From Lysinibacillus macroides (lineage in GTDB: Bacteria; Bacillota; Bacilli; Bacillales_A; Planococcaceae), in NCBI RefSeq assembly GCF_001281525.1, contig NZ_LGCI01000005.1, positions 628,554 through 692,553 on the forward strand: a stretch of 64,000 nt of DNA, written 5' to 3'. This document shows, piece after piece, positions 44,689 to 53,851 of the stretch. Numbering within the stretch: position 1 is the first letter of the stretch; each line of letters opens with the position of its first letter. Under the pieces are notes generated by a model. The model searched no databases and had not been told where the DNA came from. It worked only from the letters and a program-made list of their open reading frames with translations. The position numbers were made by a program, and so were the translations under genes.

Positions 44689-44725
44689 ATCCACTTCATT
44701 ATATTGAAAAGTGAAGTGGATTTTT
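44689..44725 (+). terminator. Rho-independent terminator after glnA
   Basis: ATCCACTTCA pairs with TGAAGTGGAT, followed by TTTT. Confidence 0.85.
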
Positions 44726-44780
44726 AGTATGTGACAATGGCTTCCTTCTGTTCTATGATTAGAGAAAAGGAGCGTGGACA

Positions 44781-44966
44781 ATGACACAAACAACCCAAGT
44801 TGTGACGATACAAAATAATGATATTGTGCAATTTGAATATGATATTAATCGTGCGTTAGTCGATTTAAGTGACTTTTTTATTATTGATATTAAATATAAT
44901 ACTCTTTATATAGGGGAGCAAACCATCATTCATTCGGCTCTAATTATTTATAGCTATCATGAGTGA
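44781..44966 (+). CDS. Cse60-like sporulation protein
   Basis: A 61-residue protein whose C-terminal two thirds follow the Cse60 pattern: a 'DLsDFFIIDIKYNT' strand, then GEQTIIHSALIIYSYHE (compare VDIKY...SALILY). Cse60 is a small mother-cell (sigma E) protein of unknown function in B. subtilis. RBS AAAAGGAGCG precedes ATG 44781. The family call rests on this short pattern only. Confidence 0.6.
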   Translation: MTQTTQVVTIQNNDIVQFEYDINRALVDLSDFFIIDIKYNTLYIGEQTIIHSALIIYSYHE

Positions 44967-45177
44967 GCTTTCTCCTACATGATCTTAGCGTGAAATCTGT
45001 ATATCCCCCTAAATGTAACATTCTTTCCAACTTACTGCTTTCTTTTTACCCTAATGATACACCCTATAACATCATCATTTTCAAAAAATGCTTTTCAATT
45101 TTACTGTCCAAAGATAGCATAAAAAGACAGGATAAGCAGCATGAACTAACTTAAGATAGTATCAAGGAGTGAGAGCA

Positions 45178-46041
45178 ATGAGTTGGATTGAGTCGATTCA
45201 AAAAGCTATTAATTTTATAGAGGAGCATTTATTAGAGAACATCACCATTGCACAGATTGCACAGGAGGTGAATGCCTCTGTCTTTCATTTTCAACGAACA
45301 TTTACGATTTTAACAGATATGTCAATTGCGGATTATATACGCCGAAGAAGATTAACATTAGCTGCACAGGAATTAATGAATACAGAGCATAAAATAATCG
45401 ACCTCGCCTACAAATATGGCTATGAAACTCCTGAGGCTTTTACAAAAGCATTTCGTAAGCAGCATTATGTAACGCCTCGTGAAGCAAGAAAAAGACAAGG
45501 AGCATTACAATCATACAATCGCCTGATTATTCAGGTAAGCTTGAAGGGAGCAGAGCCAATGAAGTATAAAATCGTAGAAAAAGAAAAGTTTCAAATTGTT
45601 GGTATAAAAAGAACGTATAATTGTCAGGATGGAGAAAACACACGAGAAATTCCGCTATTTTGGCAAGAGGTGAATCAAAATGGCTTCGACTATCAGCTTT
45701 TCCAATTAAATAATGGTAATATCCATGGCGTGCTAGGGGTCTGTGTACCAAATACAAGCCAAGGACAAAAAGGCTTTATTGATTACTGGATTGCTACAGA
45801 TCATGTAGGTGATGCGGAGGAGGGGCTTCTTACAATGGAAGTACCTGCCTCAAAATGGGTGATCTTTGAGGTACATGGCCCTATGCCAGATGCGATGCAA
45901 AATACGTGGAAGCAAATTTATTCAGAGTGGCTCCCATCCAATTCATACGAGCCAGCAGGGACGGCTGAGCTTGAGGTCTATCCAAATGAAGATGCCTATG
46001 GTCCTGATGCCTACTCTGAAATTTGGATTCCAATAAAATAA
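45178..46041 (+). CDS. AraC-family transcriptional regulator with GyrI-like effector domain
   Basis: A 287-residue regulator. The N-terminal double helix-turn-helix of AraC type (about 5-105) has ITIAQIAQEVNASVFHFQRT and IIDLAYKYGYETPEAFTKAF. The C-terminal GyrI/Rob-like domain (about 125-287) has the opening KIVEKEKFQIVGIKR and the end EIWIPIK. Such proteins sense hydrophobic or cationic compounds and switch efflux genes. ATG 45178 has AAGGAG 8 bases upstream. It stands alone beside decayed genes, so its target may have been lost. Confidence 0.9.
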   Translation: MSWIESIQKAINFIEEHLLENITIAQIAQEVNASVFHFQRTFTILTDMSIADYIRRRRLTLAAQELMNTEHKIIDLAYKYGYETPEAFTKAFRKQHYVTPREARKRQGALQSYNRLIIQVSLKGAEPMKYKIVEKEKFQIVGIKRTYNCQDGENTREIPLFWQEVNQNGFDYQLFQLNNGNIHGVLGVCVPNTSQGQKGFIDYWIATDHVGDAEEGLLTMEVPASKWVIFEVHGPMPDAMQNTWKQIYSEWLPSNSYEPAGTAELEVYPNEDAYGPDAYSEIWIPIK

Positions 46042-46042
46042 G

Positions 46043-46090
46043 AATAAAATGGATTTGGTCAACAATTCGTTTACAAAATCCATTTTTATT
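46043..46090 (+). terminator. Rho-independent terminator after the AraC-type gene
   Basis: AATAAAATGGATTT pairs with AAATCCATTTTTATT (one mismatch), with T-rich sequence on both sides. Confidence 0.7.
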
Positions 46091-46195
46091 GTTTTATCTA
46101 GTAGAAGAGATGGGCCTTTATTGGAAGAGCCGAATAATTGAATTTTTCAATAGCATCCATATTTGGCTTTAAAATATCTGGCGGACTATACAAAC

Positions 46196-46315
46196 TTAGA
46201 TTTTTTGAATTGCTTGATTCCATTCTGTGTTGGCGTTTATTTTAGCATGTCCACATTCAATTTGATATTCAGAAATGCTAGAGCCGTCATGTAAGGAGAG
46301 GGGGACATCCTTTAG
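46196..46315 (-). pseudogene. C-terminal remnant of an unknown protein
   Basis: About 39 residues with protein-like composition (ISEYQIECGHAKINANTEWN) end at a proper stop. Upstream of them the frame runs into sequence that makes better sense on the plus strand. I read this as the tail of a lost gene. Confidence 0.3.
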
Positions 46316-46319
46316 ACTT

Positions 46320-46788
46320 GTTGAGGCATTAAGATGGAGTATGACATATTGGATTGGTACAATATTAGGAAGTATTGAGCTCGTGCTGTCTTTTTTTATT
46401 TTAGAAGGGTATAAAAGAGCAGCAAACAAGCCCATTAAGTTGCGTGAATTCGGCACGGTTGTAAAAGAGTCGATGCTATTAAAAGTATCATTGCTTTTTA
46501 TTCTTGCTTATCACATCATTTTTACACTTTACAATAGCCTATGCATATCGAAGGGATTATGACCAGCGGAAATTAGCCTTGTTGCTTTTGTCTTTATGAT
46601 ACCTCCTGAAATTGTTACATTTATGAATGGGAAGTCGTTTATCTTGAAATTGGTAAATGGTGCAGACTGCAGTTAGCCTTTTCAACAGCAACTATTTTTT
46701 GTGATGATGGCTAGTATCGAAACGAAGATACTACTCTTCCTTTTACAAATGATAAATGGCTTTGCTTTAGGCTTGTTATTTAAGTGAT
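46320..46788 (+). pseudogene. Decayed membrane protein gene
   Basis: Hydrophobic segments are scattered over three frames: EALRWSMTYWIGTILGSIEL...ILAYHIIFTL, then IAYAYRRDYDQRKLALLLL, then IPPEIVTFMNGKSFILKLV, and last VMMASIETKILLFLLQMING. The breaks need at least two frameshifts, one at a T-run near 46698. The pieces together look like one multi-span protein of about 155 residues. The family was not recognised. Confidence 0.45.
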
Positions 46789-46965
46789 AGCTGTAGAGAA
46801 AATCTCACATGCCAAGTGAGTCACGGTGCTGAGGGCTTATCAGGCTAATTATGCAATCGAAATGTTTGTAGTAGGGCTACTCAATACTTCTTGAGGCTTT
46901 AGAAGCCAGCTTTTATTTTTCAAGCTATATATGTAGCTTTTTATTGTCTGGAAAGATAACATCAA

Positions 46966-47821
46966 TTGGAATGTTGTACAACTTGGTCACACAGGGCTTT
47001 ATGTGAATCCAATTGGTTTTGGCCCAAATGTAGTAGGGGGGGCATAATCTATATCCAAATTTAGATGTGGGAGTGGGTCGTGATTTAGTACGCACAGCGC
47101 TTCAATAAGGGGTCAATTTTAATGATACCGCTTTTATCTATGGTCCAAAGCGTTCCGAGCAGCTAATTGGTGAAGTAGTAAAGGAGCAGGGGCATCGAGC
47201 GGAAACGATTATTGCGACAAAGGCTGCCCATGTATTAAATCAGGAAAATAAAAAATTTAATAATCATCCTACTTTTTAAAAACGGCTGTGGATGAGGCGG
47301 TTGGCGCATTAAAAGAGATAAAGGCTGCCGGGAAAATTCGCGCAATTGGTGTATCTAACTTTTCATTACAGCAATTGCAAGAGGCAAATAAAGATGGCTA
47401 TGTAGATGTTGTGCGGGGTGAATATAATTTACTGTTGCGTGATGCAGAATATGAGCTATTCCCATATTTAAAGGAACGACACATTTCATTTGTGCCCTAT
47501 TTCCCTCTAGCATCAGGCTTGCTAACAGGTAAATTTAATGAACAAGCAACATTTGAGGACTTGCGCCAAGGGCTACCGTACTTCCAAAAAGAAATCTTTG
47601 CCTCAAATTTGGCAAAGGTAGAGCAGCTTCGTCCAATTGCGGCTGCCAAGAACGTGGAAATCGCCCATCTTGTATTAGCATGGTATTTAACGCAGGAAGT
47701 CATCGATCTTATTATTCCAGGAGCAAAACAAGCAGAGCAGCTTTTAAATAATTTAAAAACATTGGATGTATCATTAACGGCTGAAGAAATCCAAATGATT
47801 GATACAATTTTTAGTGAATAA
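46966..47821 (+). pseudogene. Aldo/keto reductase pseudogene
   Basis: A reductase of normal layout can be followed with breaks: VVQLGHTGLYVNPIGFGPN, a frameshift at a G-run near 47040, LDVGVGRDLVRTALQ then a [38 protein letters not shown], a stop at 47277-47279, and an intact C-terminal part (47288-47821) from [19 protein letters not shown] to the end. About 25-30 residues with the catalytic His segment (YIDLxxIH) are missing just before EAVGAL. The remaining frame could be translated but would lack the cofactor-side strand set and the tetrad. Confidence 0.8.
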
Positions 47822-47834
47822 ATAAGATCATATA

Positions 47835-47879
47835 AAATCAGGCTACGTTTTAGGATGTAGTCTGATTTCTTTTTTTTTT
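47835..47879 (+). terminator. Terminator of the reductase pseudogene
   Basis: AAATCAGGCTAC pairs with GTAGTCTGATTT, followed by a long T-run. It is still intact. Confidence 0.8.
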
Positions 47880-47888
47880 CCAAAAGGG

Positions 47889-48143
47889 TTATTTAAGATA
47901 GTATCTTGCTGTATCCATGGCTGTGAAATGAAAGATGTTGATAAATAATGTTTTTAAGCTATCTGTATCCAATTTTGTGATACGCTCTTTCATATCTGGA
48001 GGAACTGTTCCAAATTTTTATGTTAATAAAAGAATGGATGTTTCGGCTAGTCCTTCTGCTTTGCCTTCTTCTCTGCCTTGAGCCAGCCCTTTTAAAAGTT
48101 CTTTTTTCAAGCCTTCTTGACGCCATGTATCTGCTAATGACAT
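47889..48143 (-). pseudogene. C-terminal remnant of an Rpn/PD-(D/E)XK transposase-like nuclease
   Basis: Residues MSLADTWRQEGLKKELLKGL, a QGREEGKAEGLAE stretch, then a stop, then KFGTVPPDMKERITKLD and SLKTLFINIFHF to a final stop. The QGREEGKxEG repeat and that tail are typical of the C-terminus of Rpn-family recombination-promoting nucleases. The catalytic N-terminal part is gone and one in-frame TAA breaks the rest. Confidence 0.6.
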
Positions 48144-48312
48144 AGCAATTTCCTACTTGCTTCGATTTATTAAAGCAGTTCTTTTTCTTAAAAGGAAGGA
48201 ATGCAATGCCAATATCAACCGTGCAGGATGGTATTTCTAATAGGAGATGTATGATGTGAGCGCTAACTGTATAACTTTTTTACGGGTATATATAATGTAA
48301 AATAATTTAAAC

Positions 48313-48351
48313 AGGGCTCTTCATTCAATATATCTTTTAATGAAGAGCCCC
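48313..48351 (-). terminator. Terminator after the ketose epimerase gene
   Basis: GGGCTCTTCATT pairs exactly with AATGAAGAGCCC. It lies past the epimerase stop on the minus strand. Confidence 0.8.
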
Positions 48352-48384
48352 TTGCTATTTTATAAGGAAATAAAGAAATGAATG

Positions 48385-49254
48385 CTAACGCGTGAACATA
48401 GATTTGACAAACGTTAAGGATTGTTTAATTTCTTGGTCTAATTGTGCTTCGGAGGCATTTTTACTTAAGTCTCGCCAAACTTTAATATCTTTTCCAACCT
48501 GTCCACCCATCTTGACAAATGGTTCCATGACGATAAAGCCATCGTAGTGAATATCTTTTAAAGCATCACCTATCTCTTGCCAATTTAAGTTTCCTTGACC
48601 TGGAACCTTTCGATTTCCCTCTCCTATATGTAGATGCCCCAAATGCTCACCTGCTTTTCGAATGGCATCTGGAATGGAGTCTTCTTCAATATTCATATGG
48701 AATGTATCTAACATAATTTGCACATTTTCTTTGTTCACTTCACGAACAAAGGCGAGTGCTTCTTCCACATCGTTAATTAGAAATTGCTCAAAACGATTCA
48801 ATGTTTCTATTAATAAAGTAATGCCCTTTTGTTTAGCATAATCAGCAAGTTCTTTCACACTAGCAATGGAATATTTACGTACTTCTTCTTTATCAAAAGG
48901 CTGGGAGTAGTCTACAGGCCAGTAAGAATAAATCGTACCACCTATACGATCTATTCCGGCTATTTCTAATTTATTCAATATATTTTTCATAAATTGAAGC
49001 CCTTTTTCGCGTGTTTCCTTGTGAGGTGAACTTATGTCATATTCTTGGGGAATACCAATCCCAGCTGTTAATGAAATTTGCTGTTCCTTTGCTAAATAGT
49101 TAAGATGTTCTAGTTGTTCGTTAGAGAGGTTCACTAATCCAAGTGCTGCTACTTCCAAAACATCAAATCCCAGTTTTTTTACCTTTTGAATATACTTTTC
49201 AAAAGATGTAGCCCATTCATTTTCCCAATAAGCATAATAAACACCGTATTTCAT
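48385..49254 (-). CDS. Ketose 3-epimerase (D-tagatose/D-psicose 3-epimerase family)
   Basis: A 289-residue TIM-barrel enzyme of the AP-endonuclease-2/xylose-isomerase-like fold. The N-terminus MKYGVYYAYWENEW and the segments TIYSYWPVDYSQP, LLIETLNRFEQFLIN, MLDTFHMNIEEDSI, LGHLHIGEGNRKVPG and IVMEPFVKMGG follow the D-psicose 3-epimerase pattern. The metal ligands (Glu, Asp, His, Glu) are present in them. It swaps the C3 configuration of a free ketose. ATG 49254 is placed by GGAGGATG. It diverges from the GntR regulator, with a cre-covered promoter, and belongs to the sugar cluster to the right. Confidence 0.88.
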   Translation of the reverse strand: MKYGVYYAYWENEWATSFEKYIQKVKKLGFDVLEVAALGLVNLSNEQLEHLNYLAKEQQISLTAGIGIPQEYDISSPHKETREKGLQFMKNILNKLEIAGIDRIGGTIYSYWPVDYSQPFDKEEVRKYSIASVKELADYAKQKGITLLIETLNRFEQFLINDVEEALAFVREVNKENVQIMLDTFHMNIEEDSIPDAIRKAGEHLGHLHIGEGNRKVPGQGNLNWQEIGDALKDIHYDGFIVMEPFVKMGGQVGKDIKVWRDLSKNASEAQLDQEIKQSLTFVKSMFTR

Positions 49255-49280
49255 CACTTACATCCTCCTCTAAAATCATT

Positions 49281-49300
49281 ATGTTACTACATAATAACAT
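49281..49300 (-). promoter_or_regulatory. Inverted repeat in the epimerase leader, candidate operator
   Basis: ATGTTA-N8-TAACAT lies between the promoter and the epimerase start. A local GntR/UTRA repressor is the likely user, by position only. Confidence 0.4.
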
Positions 49301-49329
49301 TGATATATTTCAACTTAGTGATATAATAA

Positions 49330-49359
49330 ACTATAAGTAAGCGTTTACTAGTTAGTCAA
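49330..49359 (-). promoter_or_regulatory. Promoter of the epimerase gene with a cre site in its spacer
   Basis: On the minus strand, TTGACT (49359-49354), 18 bases, TATAGT (49335-49330). The spacer contains the cre-like dyad AGTAAGCGTTTACT (plus strand, 49336-49349), so CcpA would sit on the core promoter. The rest of the spacer to the regulator (49360-49819) is A/T-rich with nothing else I can name. Confidence 0.65.
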
Positions 49360-49819
49360 GTCTGAATATTCCAAAATATAAACTAATAGTGAGTAGTAAT
49401 AGTTTCCCTATTTTATTGAGCCCATGCTCATTATTGGTTGGATGTAGAGGTGAGCGATCCATACCTATCTTTCTTATAAAAAACTAGTTTGTTGGAAGCG
49501 AATAAAAAGTTTGCAAAATGTTAATGGAATTAGTAAATCATGAGCCATTTTTTATAGATAATAAAAATTTAGCATTTATATTTGAATTTTATGAATAAAA
49601 TCTAATTTATACAATAATAAATAAGCATTGTAGAATATGTACTGCTAATATTATCAAATTTATGAAAAAGTACATACATAAATATTCCAGAATACTTTGC
49701 TTTTAACTAGAACCTTTATATAAAATAATCTTATGGAAAGCTCCTTTTATAGATGGAATTTTACTAACTAAAAAACGGACTTATTCATTATTAAACAACT
49801 GTATTTTGGAGGTATAAAT

Positions 49820-50560
49820 ATGGCTCATCAATTAGATAAATCAGTACCCATTCCCTTATATTATCAATTAAAGGAATTGATTCTAAACGACATTAAAGAT
49901 GGAACATTGCAAGTAGGTGATGCGATACCAGTCGAAAAAGAATTAAGCGCTATTTATGGCATTAGTCGCACAACTGTACGTCAAGCAGTAGCTGAGCTTG
50001 TTCAAGAAGGTTGGCTATATAGAGTAAAAAGTAAAGGAACATTTGTAAAAGCGCCAAAAATTGAACAAAGCTTTATTCAAGCACTTGGTTCATTTAATGA
50101 CCAAATAAGAGATCTTGGGATGACACCACGTACAGAAGTATTGGAATTAGAAGTAATAGATGTTCCTGGATTTGTCTCGGATAAATTAAATATTCCATTA
50201 GGCTCAAAAGTTATTTATTTACATCGACGAAGGTTTGCAGATAATGAGCCAATTGTGATGGTTAAAACGTATCTTCCCTATAATAAATGTAAATTTGTTA
50301 TTGAAAGAGATTTTGTTAAGGAATCTTTATATCCTGTTTTAGGTGAATCTTTAGAAACACAAATACGTAAAATTAGACGCTATATTGAAGCAGTTGAATC
50401 GGAAAAATACGATTTTGACTATTTGAATATGGAAAAAGGTAAGGCAGTTCAAAGATTTATTTCAATTGGGTTTAATTATCGAGATGAACCAATCGAATAT
50501 TCTATTGCACGTTATAGGGGAGATAAGAATAGTTTTGAAATTATTATTACAGCTACTTAA
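49820..50560 (+). CDS. GntR-family regulator with UTRA ligand domain
   Basis: A 246-residue regulator: GntR winged helix (about 8-75, with LSAIYGISRTTVRQAVAELV) and a UTRA ligand-binding domain (about 95-240). UTRA regulators sense sugar phosphates or similar small molecules. RBS TTTTGGAGG precedes ATG 49820. It is followed after 18 bases by a FGGY kinase and diverges from the epimerase gene, so it is the likely local repressor of the cluster. Confidence 0.92.
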   Translation: MAHQLDKSVPIPLYYQLKELILNDIKDGTLQVGDAIPVEKELSAIYGISRTTVRQAVAELVQEGWLYRVKSKGTFVKAPKIEQSFIQALGSFNDQIRDLGMTPRTEVLELEVIDVPGFVSDKLNIPLGSKVIYLHRRRFADNEPIVMVKTYLPYNKCKFVIERDFVKESLYPVLGESLETQIRKIRRYIEAVESEKYDFDYLNMEKGKAVQRFISIGFNYRDEPIEYSIARYRGDKNSFEIIITAT

Positions 50561-50578
50561 ATAGGAGGGAGCAGAAAA

Positions 50579-52105
50579 GTGGAAAGATATATTTTAGCGC
50601 ATGATCTTGGTACTTCTGGAAATAAGGCAACATTATTTCATGAATCAGGAAGATTAATAGATAGTTATATTTCTTCGTATCCTACGCACTATTTTAATGA
50701 AAATTGGGTAGAACAAAACCCAAATGATTGGTGGAACGCGGTTTGTTTCTCTACTTTGAATATCCTTAAAAACTCAAATATTGACCCACAGCAAATTGAG
50801 GTAGTGAGCTTTAGTGGTCAAATGATGGGGTGCTTAGTAGTAGATCAAGATGGCGAGCCATTGCGGCCATCAATTATTTGGGCTGACCAACGTGCAGTTA
50901 AGCAGTCAAGTGAATTAGAGAAAGCTATTTCTCAAACAGAGTTTTATCACATTGTTGGACATCGTAACACACCATCTTATGGGATACAAAAATTAATGTG
51001 GATACGTGATAATGAGCCTGAAATTTATAACAAAGCCTATAAGACACTAAATGCTAAAGATTATATTGTCTTCAAATTAACAGGTGCCTTTGTTACTGAT
51101 TATTCAGATGGAAATAGTATGGGCTGTTTTGATTTACATACATTTACATGGTCTAATCGTATTATTGAGGCGAGTGGGATTGATAGCTCGAAACTACCCG
51201 ACTTACAGCCATCTACTTATCAAGCAGGGGTCATTTTACCAGATGCCGCAAAAGCGACTGGTCTTGCGGAAGGAACAAAAGTTGTGATTGGTGCTGGAGA
51301 TGGTGTGACAGCAAATATCGGTGCAGGGTCGGTGAGAGAAGGAAAGACATATTGCTCTCTTGGTACCTCTGCATGGGTGACCACGACTTCTAAAAAGCCT
51401 ATTTTTGATCCAGAAATGCGTATTGTAACATGGGCACATGCTATTCCGGGATACTATGCGCCTAACGGTACCATGCAATATGCAGGTGGCTCGTTCAACT
51501 GGATGAAGGAAACACTATGTCAGGCTGAACTACAAGCTGCTGAGCAAACAGGCAGTTCTCCATACGATCTAATCAATCACAAGATTGAAAAGGCGGCTGC
51601 TGGTTCAGGGGGTGTTCTATTTTTACCTTACTTTTTAGGAGAGCGAGCTCCGCGCTGGGACGCTGTTTCGAAGGGCAGCTATTTAGGAATTAAATCAGAT
51701 ACTACCCATGAAGAGATGCTAAGAAGTGTTGTAGAAGGTGTTACCTATAATCTAGGGATCATTTATGACATTTTAAAGGAACATATCGATATAGATGAAT
51801 TGATTTTAATTGGTGGTGGCGCAAAAAGTAAGGTTTGGCGTCAAATTATTGCAGATGTTTTTCAGTTACCTGTCCGTATCCCTGATTATTTGGATGAAGC
51901 TGGATCTATGGGAGCGGCAATTATAGGAGGTGTTGGTGCAGGTATGTATGATAGCTTTGATGTTATTGAAAATTTCTTGCATATTCAAGATTCTCAGCAG
52001 CCTAATCCACAGTTGATTGAAACGTATCAATTGGCTAAAAGACAATTTGATGACTTCTATTTTGCGCTACAGAAGGTATATGAAAAACATAAATCTGTCT
52101 ACTAG
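50579..52105 (+). CDS. FGGY-family carbohydrate kinase (xylulokinase-like), copy 1
   Basis: A 508-residue sugar kinase. The N-terminal phosphate-1 motif is AHDLGTSGNKATLFH, followed by the substrate stretch VVSFSGQMMGCLVVD and IIWADQRA. The C-terminal domain carries ELILIGGGAKSKVWRQIIAD and the Gly-rich end GSMGAAIIGGVGAG. It phosphorylates a ketose or polyol with ATP. The start is GTG 50579 with AGGAGGGAGC upstream. It is nearest in look to xylulokinases; the actual sugar is unknown. Confidence 0.88.
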   Translation: MERYILAHDLGTSGNKATLFHESGRLIDSYISSYPTHYFNENWVEQNPNDWWNAVCFSTLNILKNSNIDPQQIEVVSFSGQMMGCLVVDQDGEPLRPSIIWADQRAVKQSSELEKAISQTEFYHIVGHRNTPSYGIQKLMWIRDNEPEIYNKAYKTLNAKDYIVFKLTGAFVTDYSDGNSMGCFDLHTFTWSNRIIEASGIDSSKLPDLQPSTYQAGVILPDAAKATGLAEGTKVVIGAGDGVTANIGAGSVREGKTYCSLGTSAWVTTTSKKPIFDPEMRIVTWAHAIPGYYAPNGTMQYAGGSFNWMKETLCQAELQAAEQTGSSPYDLINHKIEKAAAGSGGVLFLPYFLGERAPRWDAVSKGSYLGIKSDTTHEEMLRSVVEGVTYNLGIIYDILKEHIDIDELILIGGGAKSKVWRQIIADVFQLPVRIPDYLDEAGSMGAAIIGGVGAGMYDSFDVIENFLHIQDSQQPNPQLIETYQLAKRQFDDFYFALQKVYEKHKSVY

Positions 52106-52282
52106 TTCACACTTATGAATCATTCACTCATCATAAGCAGAAATTGTAAGAGAAGATAGTGTAGGTAGTGCTGTGAATAAATAGCTAAAGCCTATCTTTT
52201 GAAAGATGAAATAGATAGGAATTATTTGTCTGTAATTGCCTAAGAACAATAAATATTTAGTATAGCTGAAGGCGTGATAACA

Positions 52283-53782
52283 ATGAAAAAATATTTACTA
52301 GGGATTGATATTGGAACCTCTTCCTGTAAAATCACTTTATTTCACTTTAATGGGCAGGTTGTCGCACAAGAGAGTGAAACATATCCCCTTTACTATCCTC
52401 ACGATGGTTGGGTAGAACAAGATCCAGATGAATGGTGGAATAAAATTGCATTTTGTATTCGCAAAATTTTAACTACTGAAACGATTATAGCGGATGAAAT
52501 TGCTGGTATAGGGATTGCAGGACAAGGATGGGCAGCTATACCAGTGGATAAAGAGGGAAATTGTTTACGTAAAACCCCCATTTGGCTTGATACAAGAGCA
52601 AGAAATGTGTGGAAAGATGTTGAAGGAAACGTCTCAAAGGAAGAAATTTTTAGTATTTCCAAAAACACATGGTCTCCATCTTATACAACACCAAAGTTAA
52701 TATGGTTCAAGAAGCATGAGCCTAAGCTTTTTGAAGAAACCTATCAATTTCTGCAAAGCAATAGCTATATTGCATTGAAATTGACGGGTGTATTTTCATC
52801 CGATAGATGCCAAAATTATGGCTTGCATATTTATGATCCTGTGAACTATGAATATAATGCGCAATTAGCCGTTAAATTAGGCATTCCTTTAGAGAAATTA
52901 CCACCCATCTATGCTTCCCATGAAGTTATTGGTTATGTACATGATAAGGCCTACGAACAAACAGGCTTAGCTATTGGCACGCCTGTTGTGGCAGGTGGAT
53001 TAGATGCAGCGTGTGGCACTTTAGGGGCAGGCGTTCTGCAAGCATTTGAAACACAGCTTCAAGGAGGACAGGCAGGTGGGGTAAGCATTTGCTTAGATGA
53101 GGTAAAGGCACATCCTGATTTAATTTTCTCTCCTCATGTTATTCCCGATAGGTGGCTTTTACAGGGAGGAACAGTTGGTGGAGGCGGTGCTTTACGATGG
53201 TTTAAACAGGAGTTTGGTACACAACAATCATTCCAAGAGTTTACCATGAATGCAGCGCTGATTAAACCAGGGGCTGAAGGTGTGTTATTTTTACCTTATT
53301 TATCTGGAGAAAGAAGCCCATTATGGAATCCACAGGCGAAGGGTGTATTTTATGGTTTAAGCTTTGATAAATCGAGAGACCATATGATTCGAGCTGTTTT
53401 AGAGGGAGTAGCATTATCAGTGAATCATAATTTACTTGTGGCCCAAGAAGCAGGCGTAGAGATAGAAAAACTGTCTCTTTATGCAATGGGAGGTGCAGCA
53501 AATAGTGAATTGTGGATACAAATTTATGCAGATGTGACCAATTGTAAAATAAACGTCCCAGGTTCAGATACAGCAACAACTTTGGGGGCAGCTCTGTTGG
53601 CAGGTGTTGGCGTGGGAATTTATTCATCATTTGAAGAGGCTGTTAGTCAAACAATTCAACTGCAAAGGAAGCATATTCCAAATAGCGAGAATGTGACCGT
53701 TTATCAGCAAGCGATGACTGAATATTTAAGATTATCAAAGCTACTGTCTGAAGAGATGTATAATGACTATATAAATTCCTAA
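52283..53782 (+). CDS. FGGY-family carbohydrate kinase, copy 2
   Basis: A 499-residue kinase with the same fold as the preceding gene but clearly diverged: GIDIGTSSCKITLFH, IGIAGQGWAAIPVD, IWLDTRARN, LQGGTVGGGGALRWF and YAMGGAANSELWIQI. The substrate loop has GQGW where copy 1 has GQMM, so the two likely act on different sugars or stereoisomers. ATG 52283 has GAAGGCGTGA upstream. A 177-base spacer with a small hairpin (52192-52219) separates it from copy 1. Confidence 0.88.
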   Translation: MKKYLLGIDIGTSSCKITLFHFNGQVVAQESETYPLYYPHDGWVEQDPDEWWNKIAFCIRKILTTETIIADEIAGIGIAGQGWAAIPVDKEGNCLRKTPIWLDTRARNVWKDVEGNVSKEEIFSISKNTWSPSYTTPKLIWFKKHEPKLFEETYQFLQSNSYIALKLTGVFSSDRCQNYGLHIYDPVNYEYNAQLAVKLGIPLEKLPPIYASHEVIGYVHDKAYEQTGLAIGTPVVAGGLDAACGTLGAGVLQAFETQLQGGQAGGVSICLDEVKAHPDLIFSPHVIPDRWLLQGGTVGGGGALRWFKQEFGTQQSFQEFTMNAALIKPGAEGVLFLPYLSGERSPLWNPQAKGVFYGLSFDKSRDHMIRAVLEGVALSVNHNLLVAQEAGVEIEKLSLYAMGGAANSELWIQIYADVTNCKINVPGSDTATTLGAALLAGVGVGIYSSFEEAVSQTIQLQRKHIPNSENVTVYQQAMTEYLRLSKLLSEEMYNDYINS

Positions 53783-53851
53783 AATTAGTAAATAGAACGC
53801 AAAATTGTATTTTAGAAAAAGGCTTACGAAGAGTTTTATGGAGGTGTCAAA

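Noticed and set aside
44963-45154. A 63-codon plus-strand frame after the Cse60-like gene
   Set aside because: No RBS, composition rich in Cys, Ser and Leu without protein-like pattern, and it fills a spacer. I take it as chance.
46275-46562. An intact small membrane protein gene
   Set aside because: The frame is open for 95 codons, but its hydrophobic pattern continues past its stop in other frames, so it is better read as a piece of a frameshifted gene.
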